Assembly: GCA_009776905.1 (NCBI GenBank)
Contig: WRMX01000009.1
Location: 2,491 to 35,007 of the forward strand
Reading direction: 5' to 3'
DNA length: 32,517 nt
From: Oscillospiraceae bacterium
Lineage (GTDB): Bacteria > Bacillota > Clostridia > Oscillospirales > Oscillospiraceae
The translations under genes and the position numbers were made by a program. The notes below the pieces were generated by a model, which had not been told where the DNA came from, made no database searches, and was given only the letters and a program-made list of their open reading frames with translations. This document shows positions 12,068 through 20,412 of the stretch, piece after piece (within the stretch, counting starts at the first letter, position 1; every line of letters starts with the position of its first letter).

Positions 12068-12123
12068 AAATGATACAACTCTGATACAAAATGCAACAAA
12101 TTCACATTGGGGGGAACATATCT

Positions 12124-13422
12124 GTGACGCAATATGTCATTAACGGCGGGAACAAACTCCATGGCGAAATCGAGATCAGCGGCGCTAAAAACGCTGCCGT
12201 GGCTATTATCCCCGCAGCTCTGATGGTAAACGGCGTATGTAGGATCGAAAACCTGCCGCAAATCTCCGATGTTTCTACGCTTCTCAATATCCTCAAAGAA
12301 ATGGGCGCGGTCATCCGCGTCGTTGACAAAAGAACCATCGACATCGACTGCTCGCATGTCGGGACGTCTTCCGCCACCTTCGACACGATGCGCCGCATCC
12401 GCGCGTCATACTACCTCATCGGCGCCTTGCTCGGCAGGTTCGGCAAGGCCGATGTCGCAATGCCCGGCGGTTGCAATTTCGGCGGCGTCCGCCCGATCGA
12501 CCAGCACATGAAAGGTTTCGTCGCCATGGGCGCGGAGATGACAGTGCAAAACGGCATCGTCTCTGCAACGACCGGCGGCCGTCTGCGCGGCGCTTCGATA
12601 TATCTCGACGTCGTCTCTGTCGGTGCCACGATCAATCTCATGCTCGGCGCCGCCCTCGCTGATGGCAATACTTTCATCGAGAACGCCGCCAGGGAGCCTC
12701 ACATTGTCGATCTCGCTAACTTCCTTAACTCCATGGGCGCCGACATTCGCGGCGCCGGCACTAACGTCATAAAAGTCCGCGGAGCGCGCCGTCTCAACGG
12801 CGGTTTCTATTCCATCATCCCGGACCAAATCGAGGCCGGGACGTATATGGCGGCTGTCGCGGGCGCGGGCGGCGAGGTTCTCATCAAGGACGTCATCCCC
12901 AAGCACCTCGAGTGCATTTCCGGCAAGCTGCGCGAAATGGGCGTTTCCGTTTTCGAACATGAGGATTCCGTCACTGTCCGCCGCGTCGCCCCCCTTCTCG
13001 GCGCCCATGTCAAAACCATGCCATACCCCGGTTTTCCGACTGACATGCAGCCTCAAATTTCCACGATTCTCAGCACTGCGACGGGGACTAGCACCGTCAC
13101 GGAGGGCGTTTGGGACAATAGGTTCAGCTACACGGACGAGCTTGCCAAAATGGGCGGTTCCATCAGGGTCATCGGCAGGACTGCCATCATCGAAGGCGTG
13201 CCGTACATCACAGGCGCGCCAATCAAGGCCGGCGACTTGCGTGCCGGCGCGGCCCTTGTCATTGCCGGCTTGTGCGCGCGCGGCGTGACTGTTCTCGAAG
13301 GCGTCAACTACATCGAGCGCGGCTACGAAAAGATGATCAAAAAGCTTTCCGCCATCGGCGCGGACATTCATTCCAGGTATGTCTCCGACGAGCCGCAAAT
13401 CGTCGTGCAGGAAGCGGGATAA
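12124..13422 (+). CDS. murA: UDP-N-acetylglucosamine 1-carboxyvinyltransferase MurA
   Basis: A 432-residue cytoplasmic enzyme from GTG 12124, which has GGGGGG 9 nt upstream; an ATG at 12091 would add 11 residues not found in the family. It transfers enolpyruvate from PEP to UDP-GlcNAc, the first committed step of peptidoglycan synthesis. The substrate-binding Lys22 motif (SGAKNAA) and the catalytic Cys at about 117 in PGGCNFGGVRPID are conserved; that Cys is the fosfomycin target, so ordinary sensitivity is expected at the protein level. Further family blocks are FPTDMQPQ, DNRF and LRAGAALVIAGL. The gene sits between rlmH and a DUF2007-like gene on the same strand. Confidence 0.96.
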   Translation: MTQYVINGGNKLHGEIEISGAKNAAVAIIPAALMVNGVCRIENLPQISDVSTLLNILKEMGAVIRVVDKRTIDIDCSHVGTSSATFDTMRRIRASYYLIGALLGRFGKADVAMPGGCNFGGVRPIDQHMKGFVAMGAEMTVQNGIVSATTGGRLRGASIYLDVVSVGATINLMLGAALADGNTFIENAAREPHIVDLANFLNSMGADIRGAGTNVIKVRGARRLNGGFYSIIPDQIEAGTYMAAVAGAGGEVLIKDVIPKHLECISGKLREMGVSVFEHEDSVTVRRVAPLLGAHVKTMPYPGFPTDMQPQISTILSTATGTSTVTEGVWDNRFSYTDELAKMGGSIRVIGRTAIIEGVPYITGAPIKAGDLRAGAALVIAGLCARGVTVLEGVNYIERGYEKMIKKLSAIGADIHSRYVSDEPQIVVQEAG

Positions 13423-13485
13423 GCATATTAGCGTGGGAGCACCCCACAATCCATATCGTGTTATGCAACATATGAATAAATTTTA

Positions 13486-13513
13486 GAACAAGGGGGCTTT
13501 GCTACCCTTGTTC
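13486..13513 (+). promoter_or_regulatory. Hairpin between murA and the DUF2007-like gene
   Basis: A perfect 9-bp stem GAACAAGGG/CCCTTGTTC closes a 10-nt loop. There is no T-run after it, so it is more likely a leader or processing hairpin than a terminator. It also covers the TTG at 13499, which argues against that codon as the start of the next gene. Confidence 0.45.
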
Positions 13514-13555
13514 ATCTTAGGCTCGATTATGGGTCTATATTGGAGGCGTGATACT

Positions 13556-14020
13556 TTGGCTCGAAAGAATAAACCGGACCCAGGCCCCGACTGGCCTTAC
13601 GACGCGGAGGGCTCAATGGTTCCGCCCACGTTCCTGAAACGTGTTCACGGCGGGCCGCTCGACATGGAGCTGACATTGAACCTGCTCAATGCTTATGGCA
13701 TCCCTTTTGTCTGCGAATATCCGAATAATGGCCTCTTTGGCAAGCTGATTCTCGGCTATTCTCCCGGTGGCATGGATGTCTATGTCCCCGAGTCCATGCT
13801 CGAGGACGCGCAAAACGTGCTGAACGCCGACATTCTTGAAGACGACTATGTTCTGACGGACGAGATCGATGACGATGGCGGCAGCGATGCTTTTTTAGGC
13901 AACGGCGAAAATGGCGACGGTGCAAATGGCGGCGGCGCAAATGGCGATGGCGAGCGTATCGATGAATTGCCTGCCGGCATCGCGGGTGACGGCGGTGTTT
14001 CGCCCGGCGAGGAGGAGTAA
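13556..14020 (+). CDS. DUF2007-like putative signal-transducing protein with Gly/Asn/Asp tail
   Basis: A 154-residue protein from TTG 13556 (GGAGG 9 nt upstream). The frame is open back to a TTG at 13499, and an ATG at 13529 is another option. The central part (about 30-90: DMELTLNLLNAYGIPFVCEY, then a Gly-rich segment, MDVYVPESMLEDAQNVL) fits the small DUF2007 family (ferredoxin-like fold, annotated 'putative signal transducing protein'; function unknown). The last 50 residues are low-complexity Gly/Asn/Asp/Glu, probably disordered. The gene ends 3 nt before the phosphohexomutase start, and its end contains that gene's ribosome binding site (GGAGGAG), so the two are translationally linked. 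Confidence 0.7.
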   Translation: MARKNKPDPGPDWPYDAEGSMVPPTFLKRVHGGPLDMELTLNLLNAYGIPFVCEYPNNGLFGKLILGYSPGGMDVYVPESMLEDAQNVLNADILEDDYVLTDEIDDDGGSDAFLGNGENGDGANGGGANGDGERIDELPAGIAGDGGVSPGEEE

Positions 14021-14023
14021 GAA

Positions 14024-15742
14024 ATGAATTATCTCGATGAATATAATAAATGGTTAAGCAGCCCCGCGCTTTCGCAAGACGAAAAGGATGAGCTGCAAGC
14101 AATCTCTGGCAACGACGCCGAAATCAAGGACCGCTTCTTCAGCAGGTTGGAGTTTGGGACCGCGGGGCTCCGCGGCATCATGGGAACGGGCCTTTTCAGG
14201 ATGAACATCCATGTCATCCGCCACACGACTCAGGCGCTCGCCGAGCTCATCCTCATGGAGCAAAGCCCCTCGAAATGCGTCGCAATTTGTTATGACTCTC
14301 GCATCAATAGCGCCAAGTTCGCCCGCGAAGCCGCCTGCGTCATTTCCGCCAATGGCATCAATGTCCGGCTCTTCGACGCGCTCCGGCCGACTCCCGAGCT
14401 GTCTTTTGCCATTCGCGAATATGGCTGCATCGCCGGCATCAACATCACTGCCAGCCATAATCCTAAAGAGTACAACGGATATAAGGTATATTGGGACGAC
14501 GGCGCGCAGGTGCCGCCCCGCCATGCGGAGATAATTGCGCAAAAAATCGAGGAGCTGGATATTTTTTCCTCGATAAAAAGAATCGACTTCGACGAGGCTG
14601 TCGAAAAAGGCCTAATCAGCATAATGGGCGGCGAAACTGACGAATTATTCTTGAAAAACGTCATGGAACAGGTGAACGACTATGATGTGGTCAAACGAGC
14701 CTCTGATAGGTTCGGCCTTGTTTTTACGCCTTTTCACGGCGCGGGGCATAAGCTGGTGCCCGAAGCCCTGCGCAGGCTCGGCCTTACAAACATCGTATGC
14801 GTCCCGGAGCAAATGGTGCTCGATGGCACGTTCCCGACCGTCATATCGCCAAATCCCGAAAACCCCGAAGGCTTCCACTTGGCTTCCGCGCTGGCCGTGG
14901 AACACGGCGCAGCTCTGATAATCGGGACCGATCCGGACTGCGACCGCGTTGGGATCATGGTGCGCGACGATGCCGGCGGGTTCGTGCCCCTTTCCGGCAA
15001 CCAGACAGGCGCGCTGCTGCTCGATTATGTCATCGGCGCCAAAAAACGGGCGAATACGATGCCCGCCGATCCTGTCGCGCTCAAAACAATCGTCTCCACA
15101 GAGATGGCGCGTCACATCGCCGAGACCAACGGCGTCGCCTGTTTCGACACTTTTACGGGTTTCAAGTTCATGGCGGAAAAAAAGAACGCATTGGAAACGA
15201 GCGGAGCCGGAAAAGTGATTTTCTCATATGAGGAGTCGTATGGATATATGTTCGGAGACTTCGTGCGCGACAAAGACGCTGTCACGGCCTCCATGTTGAT
15301 AGCGGAGATGGCCGCATGGTATTTCGAGCGCGGCATGACCCTTTTCGATGCAATGCGCGATTTATATGAAAAATACGGCCAATATGGCGAAAAGACGCTC
15401 AATCTTCTGATGCCGGGTCTGGACGGCCTTGAAAAAATGCGTGAGCTTATGTCCGGGCTGCGCGAAAACCCGCCCACTCAAATTGCCGGCTCGCGAGTGG
15501 TTTCGACCCGCGACTATCTGTCCGGCGTCGTTACGGACACGGCGACCGGCGCCACCGCTCCGATGGAGCTTTCCGGCTCCAATGTGCTGCGTTACGAAAC
15601 AGACGACGGTACTGTCGCAATCGTGCGCCCTTCCGGCACCGAGCCGAAGGTCAAGGTATATATCATGGCGAGCGATGCAACTCGCTCCGGATGTGACGAA
15701 AAAATCGAAAAATACTCCCGATGGGCGGAAACGCTGTCATAA
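14024..15742 (+). CDS. Alpha-D-phosphohexomutase (phosphoglucomutase/phosphomannomutase, PgcA-like)
   Basis: A 572-residue protein, the usual length for the PgcA-type long phosphohexomutases of Firmicutes. It interconverts glucose-1-phosphate and glucose-6-phosphate (or the mannose equivalents) in the cytoplasm, feeding nucleotide-sugar and envelope polysaccharide synthesis. Key sites are all present: catalytic phosphoserine S144 in TASHNPKEYNGYK, the metal-binding loop GTDPDCDRVG (Asp 303, 305, 307), the sugar-binding loop EESYGYMFGD and the phosphate-binding loop RPSGTEPKVKVY (about 535). ATG 14024 follows a GGAGGAG located in the end of the preceding gene. The substrate (glucose versus mannose) cannot be settled from sequence. 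Confidence 0.93.
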   Translation: MNYLDEYNKWLSSPALSQDEKDELQAISGNDAEIKDRFFSRLEFGTAGLRGIMGTGLFRMNIHVIRHTTQALAELILMEQSPSKCVAICYDSRINSAKFAREAACVISANGINVRLFDALRPTPELSFAIREYGCIAGINITASHNPKEYNGYKVYWDDGAQVPPRHAEIIAQKIEELDIFSSIKRIDFDEAVEKGLISIMGGETDELFLKNVMEQVNDYDVVKRASDRFGLVFTPFHGAGHKLVPEALRRLGLTNIVCVPEQMVLDGTFPTVISPNPENPEGFHLASALAVEHGAALIIGTDPDCDRVGIMVRDDAGGFVPLSGNQTGALLLDYVIGAKKRANTMPADPVALKTIVSTEMARHIAETNGVACFDTFTGFKFMAEKKNALETSGAGKVIFSYEESYGYMFGDFVRDKDAVTASMLIAEMAAWYFERGMTLFDAMRDLYEKYGQYGEKTLNLLMPGLDGLEKMRELMSGLRENPPTQIAGSRVVSTRDYLSGVVTDTATGATAPMELSGSNVLRYETDDGTVAIVRPSGTEPKVKVYIMASDATRSGCDEKIEKYSRWAETLS

Positions 15743-15763
15743 TGTTTGATTTTGCACAAACTG

Positions 15764-15792
15764 TTGACTTTTCTGTGTAAAGTGTATATATT
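15764..15792 (+). promoter_or_regulatory. Promoter of the secreted helical protein
   Basis: TTGACT (15764-15769) and TATATT (15787-15792) are 17 nt apart, about 50 nt before the start codon at 15843. Confidence 0.6.
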
Positions 15793-15842
15793 ATATGTCA
15801 AGGATTAGACAATTTCTGAATCACTACTTAGGAGGGATCGCA

Positions 15843-17174
15843 ATGCGCAAGAAAATACTATCTACAATTCTAGTAATAACCATGCTATTCGCCTTCGCAA
15901 TACCCGCCCTCGCAATAACAAATGTTGACCATGATGACTTTAACGATATTGCTCTGAGGGCAATCATCGTTGAACAAACTTCGTCCGTCGCGACATTGGT
16001 CGCGAACATCCTCCCGGCAGATACAATTAAAGAAGCCATCAAAACCGCCGTCTCGGGCATGCTGGACCTCGACGATGTCAGCAAGCTGGCAGGGCCGGCG
16101 CTCGCCGGGTTGCTCGGAAACGCAGCGAAAAACTCGCTTGGCCTCGCCATCCCGGACTCTGTCGACCTTGAATCCATCGTCAACAGCGTCCTGAGCAGCG
16201 ACATCGTCAGCTCCATAGTCACAAGTGGCTTCGTAAGCAAGGTGATCGACAGGACCATCGACAATCTCATTAACGCGCTGGTCGTGGAAGATGCCATCAA
16301 CGCGCTCGCGGACAGCGTAGTCGACCAGCTCACCGCAGAAATTTGGAACGATGCCAATCCCAACTCCGGTTCGTTCCTAGGCATACAGACAGGCCACTGG
16401 AATACCAACGGCGGTTGGAACAAAACAAATATAGGCATCACGATCGCTGCAAAACTCGGCATCGCCGGAGTAAGCGGCAACATCGAAGACTATATCGATG
16501 TTGACAATATCGACCTCACAAAGATATTCAGCGTGGAGACGCTGCTTGGCGCCGTGACGAAAGCCATCACCGACACCAGCAAGGAATACTTTGAGGCATA
16601 TAAGGCAGCGTTGGTCGCAAAAGTGCAAGCGAAAATCGAGGAATTGAAGACCTTGGCAAAGAACGAGCTCGTCAACGAACTCAACAAGATATTCGGATTG
16701 AAGCTCGCCGCCCGCGACGATTTTGATGCGATCGAAGCAAAGATCACCACTTTCATCAATGAGTCAAAAAGCTACATCGATGCGAACAGGGACAAAATAA
16801 TCAGGGAGGTCAAAGCACTTCAGACCGCCGTCAAGACTCTTGATAAATATTCGTGCCTGGATCTCGGCAAGGTCAACTCCATGCTCGACAGGCTGTTGAA
16901 GTGCCTTGAAAAGAAAGAGAAACCAGTCATCCCCACTCCCGATCCTATCCTCGATTCCGTCTCCGCTTCCGCTGTGGTAGAAAAGCAAAACGGTAACCAA
17001 AACAAGCTGACGATCACAGTTACGGAGAAATTTAAGGACGGCACGACAAAAACATATACCAAGAGTTTCCAAATCAACAACAACGCAGCCGGCACATATG
17101 AGGTGGGCGCATATAAGGTCTATGTCAATACGAAGGGCAACACCCAGATCCGCGAGTGCTATATTGTTGCATAG
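15843..17174 (+). CDS. Secreted, mostly alpha-helical protein of unknown function with a shared C-terminal module
   Basis: A 443-residue protein; ATG 15843 has AGGAGGG 6 nt upstream (an upstream in-frame ATG at 15795 lacks this). Residues 1-25 are a signal peptide (MRKKIL..., FAIPALA). About 40-160 is rich in short hydrophobic helices (LLGNAAKNSLGLAI, SIVNSVLSSDIVSSIV); about 220-360 is Lys/Glu-rich and probably helical or coiled. A Pro-rich hinge (about 362-370) leads to a module (about 379-443) containing GNQNKLTITVTE, YKVYVNTKGNTQI and ending CYIVA. This module recurs right after the signal peptide of the TSP3/VWA protein (GNQNKLWITVTD, YQVYVDTKGNTQI, CYFVA). I do not recognise the helical part. 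Inferred: an exported structural or adhesion protein. It has its own promoter and terminator. Confidence 0.8.
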   Translation: MRKKILSTILVITMLFAFAIPALAITNVDHDDFNDIALRAIIVEQTSSVATLVANILPADTIKEAIKTAVSGMLDLDDVSKLAGPALAGLLGNAAKNSLGLAIPDSVDLESIVNSVLSSDIVSSIVTSGFVSKVIDRTIDNLINALVVEDAINALADSVVDQLTAEIWNDANPNSGSFLGIQTGHWNTNGGWNKTNIGITIAAKLGIAGVSGNIEDYIDVDNIDLTKIFSVETLLGAVTKAITDTSKEYFEAYKAALVAKVQAKIEELKTLAKNELVNELNKIFGLKLAARDDFDAIEAKITTFINESKSYIDANRDKIIREVKALQTAVKTLDKYSCLDLGKVNSMLDRLLKCLEKKEKPVIPTPDPILDSVSASAVVEKQNGNQNKLTITVTEKFKDGTTKTYTKSFQINNNAAGTYEVGAYKVYVNTKGNTQIRECYIVA

Positions 17175-17189
17175 CAATCCCCACAAATT

Positions 17190-17229
17190 AAAAAACAGTT
17201 GCTGCTCATATGCGCAGCAACTGTTTTTT
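17190..17229. terminator. Bidirectional intrinsic terminator
   Basis: A perfect 16-bp stem (six A, then CAGTTGCTGC, with complement ending in six T) surrounds an 8-nt loop. It lies 15 bp after the secreted-protein stop, and its A and T tracts allow it to serve the acyltransferase gene arriving from the other strand too. Confidence 0.92.
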
Positions 17230-17240
17230 CTTATCTAACT

Positions 17241-17280
17241 TGGGAGGTTCCATCCCCACAACCCGGATGTCGCGCGCTAC
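17241..17280. repeat. Dispersed palindromic element, copy B (partial)
   Basis: Reverse-complemented, this stretch matches the end of copy A: GCGCG, then TCCGGGTTGTGGGG, TGGAACC and a CCCA arm. It sits between the terminator and the stop codon of the acyltransferase gene. The hairpin arms are imperfect. Confidence 0.5.
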
Positions 17281-17283
17281 GAT

Positions 17284-19770
17284 CTATTTCGCGGGCTTTT
17301 GCGAGGCGACATTCACAGCATCTAGAACCATCTGCGCATAAAGCTCCATGGACGCGGATCCGCCCATATGCACCTTGTCTGCGGCAAGCACGTTGGCCTG
17401 CTCCCCGACGATATAATTCCAATCCGCAATTGTAATGTAGTCATATTGCCACGACAATCCTCTTAGCCACTCGGCGGTCTCCTTCGTAAGTCTACCGTTC
17501 GTATTGTTATTGCCATCGTATGGGGTCACAAAAATCAGCCTGTGGCCGGGTTCCAAAGCTGTCACTATTTTCAGCAACTGCTCCGCATAATCATAATTCG
17601 CGTTCGTCCCCACGGCTATGACAACATATTCGCGAAGCTCCCCTTTGTTCTGCAAGTTCACCATTATGTTTCTGCCCTGCGGCACCGTGCGGCTGACCTC
17701 CGCGTCCACGACGCAGTTCGGAATCGTTCTCGTCATCGCAGACTTTGCCCCAAGCGGCACAGAGTCGCCAATCAGCGTGACCCCCTCCGGCCATTTTCTA
17801 TCCTCCGGCTCCGTGTCACCGCTGTCATCGCCGATATCGTCAGTGGTTGCAGCAGGCGGCGTTGCGCCATCCTCCCCGACGTCCGCGCCCTGCCCCTGTG
17901 CGGTCTGCGTCGCCGAGCCCTGTCCTTGCGCAGTCAGCGTCGTCGAGCCTTGCCCCTGCGCGGTCTGCGCCACCGAGTCCTGCCCCTTCGCGGTCTGCGT
18001 CGCGCCCTGTCCTTGCGCGGTCTGCGTCGCGCCCTGTCCTTGCGCGGTCTGCGTCGCCGAGCCTTGCCCTTGCGCGGTCTGAGCCTGTCCTTGCGCTGTT
18101 GACTGAGGTTGGGCATTATTATTTTGATTACCGCCGTCTGCGCCGTCGCCATTTTCCATTGCGCCTTGCAACGCACCTGCACCATCCGCCGAGCCTTGCA
18201 GCGCACCTGCACCATCCGCCGAGCCTTGCAGCGCACCTGCACCATCCGCCGAGCCTTGCAGCGCGCCTATGCCTTCCTCTGCTGAGCCCTGCTCCGCGCC
18301 AATGCCTTCTTCATCTATCGAGCCTTGCAACGCAGCCTCACCCTGCATCTCGCCTCCGCTCTGAGACGATTCTTCCGAAACCTGCCGCTCTTCGCCTAAT
18401 TCGCTATCCGTACCCTCATGCGACAAAGACTTCAAACTCGCGCTCATCTCATCGGCTCTGCGCCCGTAATCAGCCTTTTGGCTCATCAAAAGCATGTCAT
18501 GCACGTCGCTTGCGACATAGTTCGCGACAAAATCCGCTTCAATGCTCGTTATTGCGGGCGCTTTATAAACGACGAAACCTCCCAAGGCCACTCCCGCAGC
18601 CGTCACGGCTCCGATCGCAGCCAACGCAATACGACGATGTTTCATGCCCTTCCCGCCATTGCCGGCAAACAGTGCCTTTTCGACTATATAAACCATCAAC
18701 GCGGAAAAGCTTATCGAAACCGCAAGCGTCGTAAGCGAAGCGGCAATATGGTTCAATACCACCGCAGAAACGATTATATATATCGGCCAATGGAACAGAT
18801 AGAGGTCATATGACATCTCGGAAGCAATAGTCAGCGCAGCCGGTTCTTTCATTTTCACAGGCGTCAAAATATGCAGCCCGTGCGTGCAATATATCATCAC
18901 GACAGTCAATGCTGATGTTAAAACGAACCCATATTTATAAATGAATAAATCATTAAAATCATACTGCGAAAAAATGAATACAATAACGGCAGCAGAAGCA
19001 ACCGATACGATTATCATTGCAGCGGCTTTTTGCTTTTTATGCTCTGAAAGCAAACGCTTCTTGATAGCTTTATCCTGTTTTGAGTTGATGCCCCATATCG
19101 CGCCTGCGGTGGCTCCTATGAAAAATGGGAATAAACGTGAAAGCGTGTTAAAATAGATATCGTTCAATCCGATTTCCGACACGATCTGCAGGCGCAAAAA
19201 CATATACGATCCAATCGCAACCAAGAGCGATATTGTCAACACCGCACCATTCAAAAATAACAGCCGTTTAGAGCTGTATTTTTTATATATCGCCTTAGAT
19301 ACCGATGACAAAAGCGCGCAAACAATACCCCAGGCAACGTAAAACTGCATCAGTACCGCAAGCGACCACATATGCATGTATAATTGCGGCATCAGCTGCG
19401 CTTCGTAGCTCGACCCGCTGAAAATATTGAACCAATTGGCCGTGAAGCTAAGCGCGGATGCGAGCTGTTTTGCAATGCCGACCGTGAAATCAGGCGATAT
19501 TAACAATGCAAAGGGCAATGTAAACGCGATTGAAAGGTACATCGGCACAAGGATACGCTGCACTCGTCTCTTGAAATACTTAAAAACAGCAAAATCGCCG
19601 TTCTTCCTGACTTCTTCCATTATAAGCGCGGTGATTAGGAATCCCGAAAACGTGAAGAACACATCCACGCCTAAAAATCCGCCCGGCAAAGCGCTGTGGA
19701 AAAGGTGATATCCCAATACGAGAAAGAGCCCGAATGCGCGGACAGAGTCGAACCATTTGATCCTATTCAT
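17284..19770 (-). CDS. OatA-like acyltransferase: acyltransferase-3 membrane domain, repeat linker, SGNH domain
   Basis: An 828-residue protein. Residues about 1-400 form the multi-span acyltransferase-3 domain, with the conserved His in LGYHLF and the GGFLGVDVFFTFSGFLIT motif. About 430-660 is a low-complexity linker with two tandem repeat families. About 662-828 is an SGNH hydrolase-type domain with block I GDSVPLG (Ser about 670), VSRTVP, block III VGTNAN, and DKVHMG with Asp about 798 and His about 801. This is the architecture of OatA, which moves acyl groups across the membrane and O-acetylates peptidoglycan MurNAc (lysozyme resistance) or other wall glycans. The ATG overlaps the end of the MORN gene by 8 nt (ATGAATAG), suggesting translational coupling. 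The linker is longer and more repetitive than I would expect for the family. Confidence 0.9.
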   Translation of the reverse strand: MNRIKWFDSVRAFGLFLVLGYHLFHSALPGGFLGVDVFFTFSGFLITALIMEEVRKNGDFAVFKYFKRRVQRILVPMYLSIAFTLPFALLISPDFTVGIAKQLASALSFTANWFNIFSGSSYEAQLMPQLYMHMWSLAVLMQFYVAWGIVCALLSSVSKAIYKKYSSKRLLFLNGAVLTISLLVAIGSYMFLRLQIVSEIGLNDIYFNTLSRLFPFFIGATAGAIWGINSKQDKAIKKRLLSEHKKQKAAAMIIVSVASAAVIVFIFSQYDFNDLFIYKYGFVLTSALTVVMIYCTHGLHILTPVKMKEPAALTIASEMSYDLYLFHWPIYIIVSAVVLNHIAASLTTLAVSISFSALMVYIVEKALFAGNGGKGMKHRRIALAAIGAVTAAGVALGGFVVYKAPAITSIEADFVANYVASDVHDMLLMSQKADYGRRADEMSASLKSLSHEGTDSELGEERQVSEESSQSGGEMQGEAALQGSIDEEGIGAEQGSAEEGIGALQGSADGAGALQGSADGAGALQGSADGAGALQGAMENGDGADGGNQNNNAQPQSTAQGQAQTAQGQGSATQTAQGQGATQTAQGQGATQTAKGQDSVAQTAQGQGSTTLTAQGQGSATQTAQGQGADVGEDGATPPAATTDDIGDDSGDTEPEDRKWPEGVTLIGDSVPLGAKSAMTRTIPNCVVDAEVSRTVPQGRNIMVNLQNKGELREYVVIAVGTNANYDYAEQLLKIVTALEPGHRLIFVTPYDGNNNTNGRLTKETAEWLRGLSWQYDYITIADWNYIVGEQANVLAADKVHMGGSASMELYAQMVLDAVNVASQKPAK
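17885..18095 (-). repeat. In-frame tandem repeat, 9-10 residue units (QTAQGQGAT type)
   Basis: About seven units of 27-30 bp encode variants of QTAQGQGSAT in the acyltransferase linker. Units differ at third positions and by one codon, consistent with repeated duplication and drift. Confidence 0.85.
18173..18270 (-). repeat. In-frame 30-bp tandem repeat (GSADGAGALQ)
   Basis: Three 30-bp units encode GSADGAGALQ. The units starting at 18181 and 18211 are identical at the DNA level and the third differs only at one end, so the expansion is recent. More diverged copies flank them. Confidence 0.9.
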
Positions 19771-20368
19771 ATCTAGCTATCAGCGCCCCCCTTTCCCATA
19801 ATCCGCCCACAATTTCGCCCTCCACCGAGACGAACGTCCCCGAGCCGTCGAACAGTCCCTCGCTGAAACCGCCCTCGTAAGCCCAGCCCTCCGCCGAGAC
19901 AAACGTCCCCGAGCCGTCGAACAATCCCTCGCTGAAGCCGCCCTCGTAAGTCCAGCCCTCCGCCGAGGTGAACGTCCCCGAGCCTTCGAACAATCCCTCG
20001 CTGAAGCCGCCCTCGTAAGTCCAGCCCTCTGCCGAGATGAACGTCCCCGAGCCATTCGGTTTGCCGTTCAAAAAATCTCCGACATATATTGCTTCACCGT
20101 CATCGTCTTTAAATTCTCCGTTCCCGGAAAACCTCCCGCCTTCAAACCGGCCCGAATACGTATATCCGCTCGAAAAATCGATCGTTCCTACTCCATCAAA
20201 AAGCCCATTCTTCAGCTCGCCACTATATATAATTTCACCGAAGAGGTATGCATCAAACTCGACTTGCGCAAGGATAGCCTTATCCGGCAGCAAAATAGCG
20301 TAATACGCAAAAAACGCGATTACGGCAATAAGCAATATTGATATCACAGGGGTCAAAACCTTAGACAT
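19763..20368 (-). CDS. Membrane-anchored MORN-repeat protein
   Basis: A 201-residue protein from ATG 20368 (GGAGG 14 nt upstream, rather far; the frame is open to 20434, so the start is uncertain). An N-terminal membrane helix (about 4-27) is followed by six to seven MORN repeats of 22-24 residues with the pattern YxGxFxxGxxxGxGxF; the last are nearly identical (TYEGGFSEGLFDGSGTF). MORN repeats form an elongated beta-sheet rod and are linked to membrane or protein binding; no enzyme motif is present. The orientation of the rod is not certain: an N-terminal signal anchor would place it outside. Its end overlaps the start of the OatA-like acyltransferase, so a joint envelope role is inferred. 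Confidence 0.85.
   Translation of the reverse strand: MSKVLTPVISILLIAVIAFFAYYAILLPDKAILAQVEFDAYLFGEIIYSGELKNGLFDGVGTIDFSSGYTYSGRFEGGRFSGNGEFKDDDGEAIYVGDFLNGKPNGSGTFISAEGWTYEGGFSEGLFEGSGTFTSAEGWTYEGGFSEGLFDGSGTFVSAEGWAYEGGFSEGLFDGSGTFVSVEGEIVGGLWERGALIARYE
19817..20061 (-). repeat. 69-bp tandem repeats encoding MORN units
   Basis: Four 69-bp units start at 19817, 19886, 19955 and 20024. The middle ones are nearly identical in DNA, indicating recent duplication. The fourth diverges after about 38 bp. Confidence 0.9.
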
Positions 20369-20412
20369 CAGATTATGATAGACCTCCGATTTTCTTCGTA
20401 ACTGTTTGGGAC

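Noticed and set aside
12406..13449. 347-codon open frame antisense to murA
   Set aside because: It is a shadow of the codon pattern of murA, which has all family motifs on the plus strand; the antisense frame has no domain and no ribosome binding site.
13499..13555. Extended N-terminus of the DUF2007-like protein from TTG 13499
   Set aside because: That start lies inside a hairpin with its ribosome-binding G-run only 2 nt away, while TTG 13556 has a well-spaced GGAGG; the case is not closed.
17847..18734. 295-codon plus-strand frame over the acyltransferase gene
   Set aside because: Its Ser/Arg/Ala/Leu-rich repeats are the reverse reading of the Gln/Gly/Ala linker repeats; the minus-strand gene is clear.
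19817..20061. Regular 69-bp spacing suggesting a CRISPR array
   Set aside because: The whole unit repeats, with no unique spacers, and it encodes MORN repeats in frame.
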